Below are positions 1 through 8,015 of a DNA stretch of 8,015 nucleotides, piece by piece. Every line of letters begins with the position of its first letter. Positions within the stretch are counted from its first letter, which is position 1. This DNA comes from Bacteroidota bacterium (GTDB taxonomy: Bacteria; Bacteroidota; Bacteroidia; Flavobacteriales; Flavobacteriaceae): assembly GCA_022560715.1 (NCBI GenBank), contig JADFSQ010000071.1:1-8015 (forward strand). Direction: 5' to 3'. The notes under the pieces were generated by a model. The model saw only the letters and a program-made list of their open reading frames with translations. It did no database searches and was not told the DNA's origin. The translations under genes and the position numbers were made by a program.

Positions 1-83
1 TTAAAATCCCCTTGATTCTTTTTGCGGGTGCATTGGATGACCTTGTTTTGCCCAAAGATGTAAAACTGATTTTTGATAATTAA
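1..83 (+). CDS. C-terminal fragment of an unidentified protein, cut by the window start
   Basis: An open frame enters from the left edge (first full codon at base 3) and ends with TAA at 81-83. It gives 26 residues rich in hydrophobic and acidic residues, including the stretch FAGALDDLVLPKDVKLIF. I do not recognise the family from so short a piece. The stop lies 11 bases before the recombinase ATG at 95, and no Bacteroidota-type promoter is visible between or just before them. The two genes are therefore probably cotranscribed, and this gene probably belongs to the same integrated element. It could also be a chance open frame, since only 26 codons are visible; the tight spacing and codon-like composition favour a real gene. 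Confidence 0.5.
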   Translation, partial: KIPLILFAGALDDLVLPKDVKLIFDN

Positions 84-94
84 ATTAAACTAAA

Positions 95-1767
<1,673 letters not shown>

Positions 1768-1778
1768 ATATAGGATTG

Positions 1779-1808
1779 CAAATATACAACGCTTTTAATT
1801 TATTGCAA
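1779..1808 (-). promoter_or_regulatory. Promoter of tRNA-fMet (Bacteroidota type)
   Basis: On the minus strand a TTG (1808-1806) is followed after 19 bases by TATATTTG (1786-1779), an exact match to the Bacteroidota -33/-7 pattern TTG...TAnnTTTG. Transcription would begin near 1773, about 5 bases before the tRNA 5' end at 1767. The promoter lies immediately downstream of the leucine-rich-repeat gene's terminator, so the tRNA is an independent unit. Confidence 0.8.
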
Positions 1809-1816
1809 GTATTAAT

Positions 1817-1855
1817 GTTTAAAAAAATGCCACTCCAAATATGAAATGACATTTT
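1817..1855 (-). terminator. Intrinsic terminator of the leucine-rich-repeat gene
   Basis: On the minus strand a stem of 9 pairs (1855-1847 with 1832-1824, one G-T wobble) extends inwards by four more pairs, two of them wobble, to a 6-base loop (1842-1837). A run of seven T (1827-1821) overlaps and follows the stem. It sits about 40 bases after the stop codon at 1893 and just before the tRNA-fMet promoter. In the plus direction only four T follow the stem, so it is probably one-directional and would not stop recombinase transcripts well. Confidence 0.75.
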
Positions 1856-1892
1856 ACCAATATAAAAATAATTACTATGATTAATTTTTTAT

Positions 1893-2795
1893 CTAATCTG
1901 TATCAACCAATACAGAATTGTTTGTTTCGCTTAAATTAATATATTCAAATTGTAACATTGTAGGAATGCTTTTTGCCAATGCAGCAAAATCACCTTTTAA
2001 ATCGTTATTGTTAAGCATTAACACTTTTAATTTTGTAAGATTTGAAAGCTCCGTTGGAATCGTTCCGTAGAACAAATTATCGGATAAAATCAACTCTTCT
2101 AAATTTACTAAATCTCCTAAAATAGAAGGCACAACACCAAACAGGCTGTTATCGAAAAGACTTAATTTTTCTAATAAAACCAGATTCTTAAAAGTTGAAG
2201 GAATTTTACCTGACAAACGGTTACTGCTCAAAGATATTTCTTTAAGTTTAGTTAGCGAACCTATTTCAGCTGGTATTGAGCCATGAAAATCGTTGTTAAA
2301 CATTTCTAACTTTTCTAAATTAATTAAACCACTAATTGTACATGGAATATTTCCTTCTAATCTATTCATAAACAACTCTAACTTTACAAGTTTATTTAAG
2401 TTTCCTATACTATTAGGGAGATTTCCTTCAAGGCTATTAAAAGCAATATTCAATTCTTGTAACTGAATTAAATTTCCAATAGAATTTGGTATGAATCCAG
2501 TAATTTTATTTCTGAATAAATTAAGGGTTCTTAAGTTAACAAGGTCTCCTATTTCAATAGGTAAAGTACCTACCAGATTATTAAAACTCAAATCCAGTGC
2601 AACAACCTTATCTTGCTCTACAGTAACACCATTCCAAGTAGAAACTGGTGTATTTGTATTCCAGGACACAGTCCAGTTTTCGCCATTTGTTGCGTTACAT
2701 ATTGCCAATAAAGCATTCTTTTCTTTTACTGAAATATTACAAAATGCCAAAGTGGTAATTAAACAGAATAATAGTGTTAATTTTATGGTTTTCAT
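1893..2795 (-). CDS. Secreted leucine-rich-repeat protein, plant-type 24-residue repeats
   Basis: A 300-residue protein beginning MKTIKLTLLFCLITTLAFC, a clear Sec signal peptide. The frame extends 22 codons further upstream, but that start would bury the signal peptide, so ATG at 2795 was chosen. Residues 25-62 form a cap with the TNGENW...W...P...W.GV pattern seen before plant-type repeats. Eight consecutive repeats of exactly 24 residues follow (63-254), each of the form LxxLxLxxNxLxGxIPxxIGxL, and then a degenerate ninth. Such proteins bind other proteins or surface ligands through a curved beta face; the partner here is unknown. There is no C-terminal type IX secretion domain and no second domain; the protein ends soon after the last repeat. 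The LAFC at the signal end is a poor lipobox (Phe before Cys), so lipidation is uncertain. It has its own terminator and possibly its own promoter. Confidence 0.9.
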   Translation of the reverse strand: MKTIKLTLLFCLITTLAFCNISVKEKNALLAICNATNGENWTVSWNTNTPVSTWNGVTVEQDKVVALDLSFNNLVGTLPIEIGDLVNLRTLNLFRNKITGFIPNSIGNLIQLQELNIAFNSLEGNLPNSIGNLNKLVKLELFMNRLEGNIPCTISGLINLEKLEMFNNDFHGSIPAEIGSLTKLKEISLSSNRLSGKIPSTFKNLVLLEKLSLFDNSLFGVVPSILGDLVNLEELILSDNLFYGTIPTELSNLTKLKVLMLNNNDLKGDFAALAKSIPTMLQFEYINLSETNNSVLVDTD

Positions 2796-2830
2796 AGTAG
2801 TAGATTTCAATTGGGTTATAAATCTGATGA

Positions 2831-2861
2831 CGAACATACAAATAATTCGACAAACTACCAA
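2831..2861 (-). promoter_or_regulatory. Candidate promoter of the leucine-rich-repeat gene
   Basis: On the minus strand TTG (2861-2859) is followed after 20 bases by TATGTTCG (2838-2831), which differs from TAnnTTTG at one base. Transcription would start near 2824, leaving a leader of about 29 bases before the ATG at 2795. It lies in the 102-base gap after the ABC-F stop codon, in which no clear terminator is visible, so read-through from the ABC-F gene is also possible. Confidence 0.35.
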
Positions 2862-2897
2862 GTTTTTTCGACGAACGGTAAATGAGTGAGAAACATA

Positions 2898-4811
2898 CTA
2901 CATTTTAATTTCTTCAATTTCTAACTGAATATCTTCCCAGATTTCCATTAATAAATTAAGATTTTCCTTCTTTTTTTGATATTCATCAAAGAATAACGGG
3001 TTAGAAACAGTAGCATCATAATTTATTTCTAATTCAACATCAATATCTTTTATTTCTATCTCTAATTGATGAATTTGGGCTTCTACTTTACTTAATTTAT
3101 TATTAATAGATTTAAGTTTTTTTTGATCTTGATAGGATTGTTTATTATTCCCTTTTGTGATCTCTTTTTCTATTACATCCCGTTTTTCCACATCTCTTAA
3201 GTTTTGAATATTTCGCTGCTCTAAATAAAAATCGATATCGCCTAAATACTCTTTAATACGCTGGTCTTTAAATTCATAAACTTTATTGGTTAATCCCTTA
3301 AGAAAATCTCTATCGTGCGAAACCACAATTAATGTACCTTCAAACTTTTTTAAAGCTTGTTTCAACACATTTTTTGATGTAATATCGAGATGGTTGGTTG
3401 GTTCGTCCATCACTAAAAAATTTAAAGGTTGCAACAATAATTTCGCTAGTGCTAAACGGTTTCGTTCGCCTCCCGAAAGTACTCTCACATATTTTTCCAC
3501 ATCATCGCCACGAAATAAAAATGCTCCGAGAATATCTCGCACTTTGCTTCTATTGGTTTTATTTGCAGCATCAATCATGGTATCTAAAACCGTTTTACTG
3601 CCATCTAAAAAATCAACTTGATTTTGAGCAAAATATCCAATCTGTACATTATGTCCTAATTTTAGGTTTCCGTCAAAAGGAATTTCGTTGACAATTATTT
3701 TTGCCAACGTAGTTTTGCCTTGACCATTTTGTCCGACAAATGCAATTTTACTGTTTCGCTCTACAAGTAGATTTACATGTTGCAAAACCTGTAATTCTCC
3801 ATAATTTTTTGCGATGTTTTCTGATTCTAATACCACTTTCCCAGGTGTAATAGAAATAGGAAAATGCAATGACATAATCTTATTATCTTCTTCATCTACT
3901 TCAATGCGTTCAAGTTTATCCAATTTTTTTATAAGAGATTGTGCCATGGTAGCTTTAGTAGCTTTGGCTCTGAATTTTTCTATAAGCTTCTCGGTATGCT
4001 GTATTTGCTTTTGCTGATTTTTTTGCGAGGCTAATTGCTGTGCTCTGATTTCTGAACGCAATATTAAGTATTCCGAATACGGTTTAGGATAATCATAAAT
4101 TCTGCCTAAAGATATTTCTATAGTACGATTTGTTACATTATCCAAAACCATCTTATCATGCGACACAATTACAATGGCTCCAGTATAGTTTTTTAAAAAT
4201 CCTTCCAACCAAATAATAGATTCAATATCGAGATGATTGGTTGGCTCATCTAATAACAGCACATCGTTATTTTGCAGTAACAATTTTGCCAATTCAATAC
4301 GCATACGCCAACCTCCAGAAAAGGTATCTGTAAGTTTATTAAAATCTTCACGTTTAAAACCTAAACCCTGAAGGATTTTTTCGGTTTCGCCTTGATAGTT
4401 ATAACCTCCTATTATTTCGTATTGATGCTGAATTTCATTTACATCTATCATTAATTGATGATAGGCTTCGCTTTCATAATCAGTTCGTTCTACAAGTAGC
4501 TTGTTTATATTTTCAATTTTGGCTTCAAGTATTTTTATTTCTGTGAATGCTTGATACGATTCTTCCAATACTGTTCTTCCGTAAACAAAATCGATATCTT
4601 GCTTTAAAAAACCAATTGAAACTTCTTTTTCAGCAGCTATTTGCCCGGAATCATATTCCATTTCTCCAGACAAAATTTTTAACAATGTTGACTTTCCTGC
4701 TCCATTTTTTCCAACCAAACCAACACGATCGCCATTTCTTAACCGAAAGGTAATATCCTCGAATAAATAATCGCCTTGAAATGAAATAGAAACTTTGTGT
4801 ATATTAAGCAT
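2898..4811 (-). CDS. ABC-F family ATPase (ribosome-associated type, YheS/Uup-like)
   Basis: A soluble protein of 637 residues with two ABC ATPase domains and no membrane segments. Domain 1 has Walker A GKNGAGKST (34-42), signature SGGW (from Ser165) and Walker B/catalytic Glu in DEPTNHLD (Asp188, Glu189). Domain 2 has Walker A GQNGQGKTT (360-368), signature LSGGE (Ser446) and DEPTNHLD (Asp469, Glu470). The tandem DEPTNHLD motifs and the charged linker between the domains (about 245-315) are ABC-F hallmarks. A C-terminal coiled coil (about 540-637) matches the extra domain of Uup and YheS. Family members bind the ribosome E site and help translation; some confer antibiotic resistance. The general layout and length favour a housekeeping role, but the linker alone cannot exclude resistance. 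Both catalytic glutamates are intact. The gene is divergent from the DUF983 gene. Confidence 0.95.
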   Translation of the reverse strand: MLNIHKVSISFQGDYLFEDITFRLRNGDRVGLVGKNGAGKSTLLKILSGEMEYDSGQIAAEKEVSIGFLKQDIDFVYGRTVLEESYQAFTEIKILEAKIENINKLLVERTDYESEAYHQLMIDVNEIQHQYEIIGGYNYQGETEKILQGLGFKREDFNKLTDTFSGGWRMRIELAKLLLQNNDVLLLDEPTNHLDIESIIWLEGFLKNYTGAIVIVSHDKMVLDNVTNRTIEISLGRIYDYPKPYSEYLILRSEIRAQQLASQKNQQKQIQHTEKLIEKFRAKATKATMAQSLIKKLDKLERIEVDEEDNKIMSLHFPISITPGKVVLESENIAKNYGELQVLQHVNLLVERNSKIAFVGQNGQGKTTLAKIIVNEIPFDGNLKLGHNVQIGYFAQNQVDFLDGSKTVLDTMIDAANKTNRSKVRDILGAFLFRGDDVEKYVRVLSGGERNRLALAKLLLQPLNFLVMDEPTNHLDITSKNVLKQALKKFEGTLIVVSHDRDFLKGLTNKVYEFKDQRIKEYLGDIDFYLEQRNIQNLRDVEKRDVIEKEITKGNNKQSYQDQKKLKSINNKLSKVEAQIHQLEIEIKDIDVELEINYDATVSNPLFFDEYQKKKENLNLLMEIWEDIQLEIEEIKM

Positions 4812-4828
4812 CTTTGTTGCAAAAGTTA

Positions 4829-4836
4829 CAAAATTA
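4829..4836 (-). promoter_or_regulatory. Candidate -7 element of the ABC-F promoter
   Basis: TAATTTTG on the minus strand exactly matches TAnnTTTG. Transcription would start near 4822, giving a leader of about 10 bases before the ABC-F ATG at 4811. The nearest TTG (4862-4860) is 23 bases upstream, longer than usual, so the -33 part is weak. The box is the mirror image of the one at 4852-4859. Confidence 0.45.
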
Positions 4837-4851
4837 CTACTTAAAAAATCT

Positions 4852-4859
4852 TAATTTTG
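4852..4859 (+). promoter_or_regulatory. Candidate -7 element of the DUF983 promoter
   Basis: TAATTTTG on the plus strand exactly matches TAnnTTTG. Transcription would start near 4866, about 27 bases before the chosen ATG at 4893. No TTG lies at the usual distance upstream; that position falls inside the opposing -7 box. A start near 4866 also makes the TTG codon at 4857 impossible as a translation start. Confidence 0.45.
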
Positions 4860-4892
4860 CAATCGTTAAACGCAAAAATAACACAATTGTAC

Positions 4893-5276
4893 ATGTTAAA
4901 GAAAGGAAATAAGTTATATAGTATTTTAACAGGAAGTTGCCCAAAATGTCATGAGGAATCTATGTATATAAATAAAAATGCTTATATCATTTCAGACACT
5001 TTAAAAATGCATGAACGCTGTTCTAACTGTAACACCAAATATAAAATAGAACCTTCATTTTTTTACGGCTCGATGTATGTTAGCTATGCTATTAGTATAG
5101 CTTTTGCAGTTGCTGCTTTTATTATTTCCTTTATCTTTTTAAGTGCAAATATTAATACTACTTTTATAAGTATAATAATTACTTTGGTAGTGTTTTTACC
5201 TGTAATTTCGAGACTTTCCAGAAATATTTGGATTAATTTGTTTATGAACTTCGATAAGAGTTTAGCTAAAAAATAA
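4893..5276 (+). CDS. DUF983 family zinc-ribbon membrane protein
   Basis: A 127-residue protein with an N-terminal zinc ribbon, Cys16-x2-Cys19 and Cys43-x2-Cys46. The family's GSMYVSYA stretch follows (59-66), then two membrane segments (about 61-83 and 89-107). It matches the DUF983 family, small inner-membrane proteins of unknown function common in Bacteroidota and Alphaproteobacteria. The ATG at 4893 was chosen because the frame's only earlier start is a TTG at 4857, which overlaps the predicted promoter box; the ATG also puts the zinc ribbon at the usual distance from the N-terminus. The last residues (FDKSLAKK) are cytoplasm-type, positively charged. It is divergent from the ABC-F gene and converges on the FAD oxidoreductase with an 8-base gap. 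Context gives no further hint of function. Confidence 0.88.
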   Translation: MLKKGNKLYSILTGSCPKCHEESMYINKNAYIISDTLKMHERCSNCNTKYKIEPSFFYGSMYVSYAISIAFAVAAFIISFIFLSANINTTFISIIITLVVFLPVISRLSRNIWINLFMNFDKSLAKK

Positions 5277-5284
5277 TTTAGTGT

Positions 5285-6328
5285 TTAGTTAAACCTACAA
5301 ATATTTATTTCGGTTTCTAAAGGACTCCCATATTCTATATAATTGAATAATTGCTCTGCAACATAAGGTGCTATCATTACGCCTCTTGTTCCTAATCCAT
5401 TTAAAATAAACATATTTTTATGTTGGTGGTGTTGCCCAACTATAGGTCTCCTGTCTTTAACTGTTGGTCTAATTCCTGCTACTTGGTCTATGACTTTATA
5501 TTCACAATTTAAAAATTTATCCAGCTTGTTTAAAAGTTCTTTTTTTGCTTTTGCAGTAATATTTGGACTCATATCATCCCAATCATAAGTAGCTCCTACA
5601 TGATATAAATCATTTCCCAAAGGAATTAAAAATACACTGGATTTTAACACAAAATCAATCTTTAAATCTGGTGCGTGAATGGTTAAAAGTTCGCCTTTAG
5701 TTGGTTTTAATGGCAAGTAATTAAAAAATGGATTATCTGTTACCCCAAAACCTTCAGCAAAAACAATATGTTTGGCTTTAAAATCATTATAAGACACTTG
5801 GGTTTGTTTACAAATAAGCTCACCATAAACAAACGTTTCTTTAATAAGTTGTTTGTTTTTTTGAAGATGCTCTCTATAACTTTTTACCAGTATTGCCGTA
5901 TCTATTCGACCTGTTCCAAGTACTTTTCCAAACCCAAAATTACTTTTTACGGCTGAAGTATCTATATGAAGTATTTCTGAAGAAAGAAATTGAGATAGGT
6001 TTGGCTTATCACAGGCTTCAAACCAATTGTTTTGTTCTTCTATTGATGCAAACAAGCGATAGACCGGAATTTTATAGTCGAGTTTAATGTTTAAACGTTG
6101 TTCTAATTGATGGTATATTGGCAAACCTAAATCAAGCTGCTCCTTTGCTTTCCATACTTGTGTAAACCGTTTTAAAACTACCGGGTTGTACAATCCTCCT
6201 GCTACAGTTGATGGGTGCTGTGATTCATTTTCGAACACCACAAAAGATTTGTTATGCCGTTTTAACACTTCGCATAATAGAATTCCTGCAAGTCCGGAAC
6301 CAACTATTATAAAATCTACTTTTCTCAT
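5285..6328 (-). CDS. FAD-dependent oxidoreductase, DAO family (ThiO/MnmC-C-like)
   Basis: A 347-residue flavoenzyme. The N-terminus holds the dinucleotide-binding fold: VDFIIVGSGLAGILLCEVL with the glycines at 10, 12 and 15, followed by an acidic residue at the end of strand 2 (VVFENE). The C-terminal part has GIRPTVKDRRPIVG (285-298) and NGLGTRGVMIAPYVAEQL. These parallel the glycine oxidase ThiO segments GLRP..KD..P.IG and G..RNGI.LAP. In that comparison Arg287 corresponds to the carboxylate-binding arginine of ThiO, so an amine or amino-acid-like substrate is plausible, but the substrate is unknown. There is no signal peptide, so it is cytoplasmic. It lies downstream of gldN but is separated by a strong terminator. 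A one-mismatch -7 box (TATATTAG, minus strand 6343-6336) could serve as a weak promoter. No thiamine genes are nearby, so a ThiO name is not justified. Confidence 0.88.
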   Translation of the reverse strand: MRKVDFIIVGSGLAGILLCEVLKRHNKSFVVFENESQHPSTVAGGLYNPVVLKRFTQVWKAKEQLDLGLPIYHQLEQRLNIKLDYKIPVYRLFASIEEQNNWFEACDKPNLSQFLSSEILHIDTSAVKSNFGFGKVLGTGRIDTAILVKSYREHLQKNKQLIKETFVYGELICKQTQVSYNDFKAKHIVFAEGFGVTDNPFFNYLPLKPTKGELLTIHAPDLKIDFVLKSSVFLIPLGNDLYHVGATYDWDDMSPNITAKAKKELLNKLDKFLNCEYKVIDQVAGIRPTVKDRRPIVGQHHQHKNMFILNGLGTRGVMIAPYVAEQLFNYIEYGSPLETEINICRFN

Positions 6329-6385
6329 AGGTATGCTAATATAAATAGATTTAATTTCTAAAAATAAATAAAATACTATGCTATA

Positions 6386-6420
6386 TAGATGGATTCCTGC
6401 TTTCGCAGGAATGACAATAA
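6386..6420. repeat. REP-like intergenic hairpin element
   Basis: A perfect 8-base inverted repeat (ATTCCTGC at 6393-6400, GCAGGAAT at 6405-6412) around a TTTC loop, flanked by GG on the left and GACA on the right. I recall this GGATTCCTGC..GCAGGAATGACA form as a frequent dispersed intergenic repeat in bacterial genomes, Bacteroidota included. It has higher G+C than its surroundings and lies between the gldN terminator and the FAD gene. Only one copy is in the window, so its repetitive nature is from memory rather than seen here. Confidence 0.6.
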
Positions 6421-6453
6421 AAAAAAACGCTTACAAATCATTGTAAGCGTTTT
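6419..6453 (-). terminator. Strong intrinsic terminator of the gld operon
   Basis: A perfect 13-base stem (6453-6441 with 6436-6424, core TTGTAAGCG/CGCTTACAA) closes a 4-base loop. On the minus strand the stem ends in, and is followed by, a run of nine T (6427-6419). It lies 23 bases after the gldN stop codon at 6477. It separates the gld operon from the FAD oxidoreductase gene. Confidence 0.9.
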
Positions 6454-6476
6454 AAATTATTGTTTTCACTACTTTT

Positions 6477-7370
6477 TTAGTAGCTCCACATATCTTGTTC
6501 GAAATTTCGAATCTTTTCTTTAATTCTGTCCGATTCTAAAAGTTGCATTAATGCATTATTAGTAATGTATTCGCTAACTGCCCTATCGCCTTGTATATTC
6601 TCTTCTCTAAACACATAGCCGTTAAAACGTCTGGAATTTAAGAGGTGATCGAATGATATAGGCATAGCACTATTTTTTCCATTAAATGCCTTTGCTTTGT
6701 GCAAGACTTCTCTGGCATCTGGAAAGAATACCCAAAATAAAGGTACTAAATCGCTTTCGTCGGTATCTATAAAGTTAACATCAGGTGCTACTGGAGCAAT
6801 ACCCAATAAACGATATCTTAACTCACTTAAACGCTTATCGAAATACCAAAGTCCTTTAATGTGGTACTCAACAATATCTGCAGCTGTAATTTCTCTTGTA
6901 TTAATATATTCAGCCGAGAGCTCTTCGCCTGCATTTATTTGTTCAATCCCTAACTCGGTTGTATCAACCATTTTTAAAGCACCTTCAATATCCTTTAGTG
7001 TACGTTTGGTCGTAAAATAAGAATCATCATAAATATTTTCGATGTCTCCATTTTTAACACTCGTCATTAACACATCGAATAAAGAGCGTCTGTTTCTGCC
7101 AATATTATTAGTGTCTATAGGATAATACAATGGGAAGTTTATACGTTCGTCAAGAACTATTTTTTCCCATATCATTCTGGAATATAGGATATCTCTATCA
7201 TCGACATATCCATATTCTAATGGTTTATCGTTGTCTAATGCTATTTGTGCGTCTGTTTTAACACCAATTTCATCTGGACTTTTCGCATTTAAAATATTAG
7301 CTTGTGCAAAAGTACTTGTTACAGCAAGAACACATAAAACGATAACTAATAAATTTTTAAAATTTCTCAT
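6477..7370 (-). CDS. gldN: Gliding motility/type IX secretion protein GldN
   Basis: A 297-residue periplasmic protein. It begins with a Sec signal peptide (MRNFKNLLVIVLCVLAVTST, cleavage likely near FAQA at about 20-24). The mature part has the features I recognise for GldN/PorN: DDRDILYSRMIWEKIVLDERINFPLYYP (about 57-84), RRSLFDVL, a conserved EYHIKGLWYFDKR (about 168-180), LRYRLLGIAPV and LFWVFFPDAREVLH (about 213-226). GldN works with GldK as part of the outer-membrane-associated ring of the type IX secretion system, next to the GldL-GldM motor. gldM lies directly upstream in the same direction with a 43-base gap and no promoter-like box between, as expected for the gldKLMN operon. The strong terminator after it marks the operon end. 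No truncation or frameshift is seen. Confidence 0.96.
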   Translation of the reverse strand: MRNFKNLLVIVLCVLAVTSTFAQANILNAKSPDEIGVKTDAQIALDNDKPLEYGYVDDRDILYSRMIWEKIVLDERINFPLYYPIDTNNIGRNRRSLFDVLMTSVKNGDIENIYDDSYFTTKRTLKDIEGALKMVDTTELGIEQINAGEELSAEYINTREITAADIVEYHIKGLWYFDKRLSELRYRLLGIAPVAPDVNFIDTDESDLVPLFWVFFPDAREVLHKAKAFNGKNSAMPISFDHLLNSRRFNGYVFREENIQGDRAVSEYITNNALMQLLESDRIKEKIRNFEQDMWSY

Positions 7371-7413
7371 TTTATTCTATATTAATTAAGACAGATTAAT
7401 TTTTCTATCCTTT

Positions 7414-8015
7414 TTAGTTTGTTAGCTCAATAAAGACAGGTGATACTTTTTTAAGTATAATGCTTACACCTTTTGCTTTCGCTTCTATATTAAATATCTG
7501 TACTGCAGAACCACGTTTTGCTTTACGCAACGCAGATTTTGCTCTACTATTTAACTTATTACCACTAACATTTATTGTTGGCTGTCCCGGAACTTTAAAC
7601 TTAAATCCTTTAACATTCAAAGGTAATTCAAAATCAAAATCTTCAAATTTTGCACCAATAGTTGAAATTTCAAGGCTTTTACGTTGCATTTTTATTAAAC
7701 CGCTTTCGCCTCTTAAAGTCCCTGTTGGCCTTGGTAAATCTTTGATTCTAAATTTTGCTCCATCACTAACTCTTTCTCCACCAGGTAATATTCCTGTTAC
7801 ATTAATCGTAACCTCTCTGCCTTTAACTTTTGTTACATCTATTATATATTTACTTCCTTTAATTCGTGTTAAACCAGATGCGCTGGCTCTAACATTATTA
7901 TCCGAAATACCAGCAAACGAAATCGTCATTGGGTTTTTTACACCACGATATACTACATTCATTTTATCGGCAGAAATTGTAGCCGAATTAGGTTTTGGAA
8001 CTGTTACAAAAGTTT
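7414..8015 (-). CDS. gldM: Gliding motility/type IX secretion protein GldM, C-terminal part (5' end outside window)
   Basis: The frame is open to the right edge. It gives about 200 C-terminal residues beginning TFVTVPKPNSATISADKM; the ATG at 7962 is an internal Met, not the start. VPKPNSATISADKMNVVYRGV and NPMTISFAG are typical of the GldM periplasmic C-terminal domains, which are beta-sandwich folds. The rest (GLIKMQRKSLEIS, FKVPGQPTINVSG, FIELTN at the end) fits the last domain. GldM is anchored in the inner membrane by one N-terminal helix (not in the window). It forms with GldL the proton-driven motor, and its tip reaches the GldK-GldN ring. Stop to gldN start is 43 bases. The family is about 500 residues, so roughly 60 percent is missing from view. 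Confidence 0.95.
   Translation of the reverse strand, partial: TFVTVPKPNSATISADKMNVVYRGVKNPMTISFAGISDNNVRASASGLTRIKGSKYIIDVTKVKGREVTINVTGILPGGERVSDGAKFRIKDLPRPTGTLRGESGLIKMQRKSLEISTIGAKFEDFDFELPLNVKGFKFKVPGQPTINVSGNKLNSRAKSALRKAKRGSAVQIFNIEAKAKGVSIILKKVSPVFIELTN

Noticed and set aside
2796..2861. Upstream extension of the LRR gene to the ATG at 2861
   Set aside because: It would place 22 residues before a complete signal peptide and overlap the candidate promoter.
2491..2889. Plus-strand open frame of 132 codons
   Set aside because: It is antisense to the LRR gene and its upstream region. The minus strand has a signal peptide and regular 24-residue repeats, and the plus frame has neither.
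3286..4753. Several plus-strand open frames of 67 to 111 codons
   Set aside because: All lie antisense inside the ABC-F gene, whose motifs fix the coding strand and frame.
5283..5294. Palindrome GTTTAGTTAAAC at the DUF983/FAD junction as a terminator
   Set aside because: The arms are five bases of mostly A-T with a 2-base loop and no T-tract, too weak to be a terminator.
5768..6087. Two plus-strand open frames of 62 and 64 codons
   Set aside because: Antisense shadows within the FAD oxidoreductase gene.
6697..7020. Plus-strand open frame of 107 codons
   Set aside because: Antisense shadow within gldN; low-complexity Ser/Leu composition and no motif.

Overview
The window looks like chromosomal DNA of a marine-type Flavobacteriaceae member (phylum Bacteroidota). 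Three things point there: the base composition is AT-rich; promoters have the Bacteroidota form (TTG, about 19 bases, TAnnTTTG) rather than the sigma-70 form; and the right end carries gldM-gldN, components of the gliding motility/type IX secretion apparatus found only in this phylum. No species can be named from the sequence.

Left part (1-1735): the end of an unidentified gene stops 11 bases before a serine recombinase of 546 residues. The recombinase runs rightwards straight into the 3' half of an initiator tRNA gene on the opposite strand. Its last 13 codons are antisense tRNA and its stop codon overlaps the tRNA anticodon. The simplest reading is that positions 1 to about 1695 are the recombinase-bearing end of an integrated element that used the 3' end of tRNA-fMet as its attachment site. 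The other end and its duplicated att copy lie outside the window.

Middle part (1695-4811, all minus strand): tRNA-fMet with its own promoter and an apparent terminator; a secreted plant-type leucine-rich-repeat protein with its own terminator and a possible promoter; and an ABC-F ATPase. A short divergent promoter region (about 4812-4892) separates the ABC-F gene from a small DUF983 zinc-ribbon membrane protein on the plus strand.

Right part (4893-8015): DUF983 converges on a ThiO-like FAD oxidoreductase with an 8-base gap. Next come a REP-like hairpin, a strong terminator, gldN, and the 3' end of gldM, which is cut by the window edge. gldM and gldN form the end of a gld operon terminated just after gldN, so the FAD gene is probably a separate unit.

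The most interesting spot is the recombinase/tRNA junction, where one stretch of DNA encodes the recombinase tail, the tRNA terminator and the tRNA 3' half on opposite strands. The rest is largely ordinary flavobacterial chromosome.
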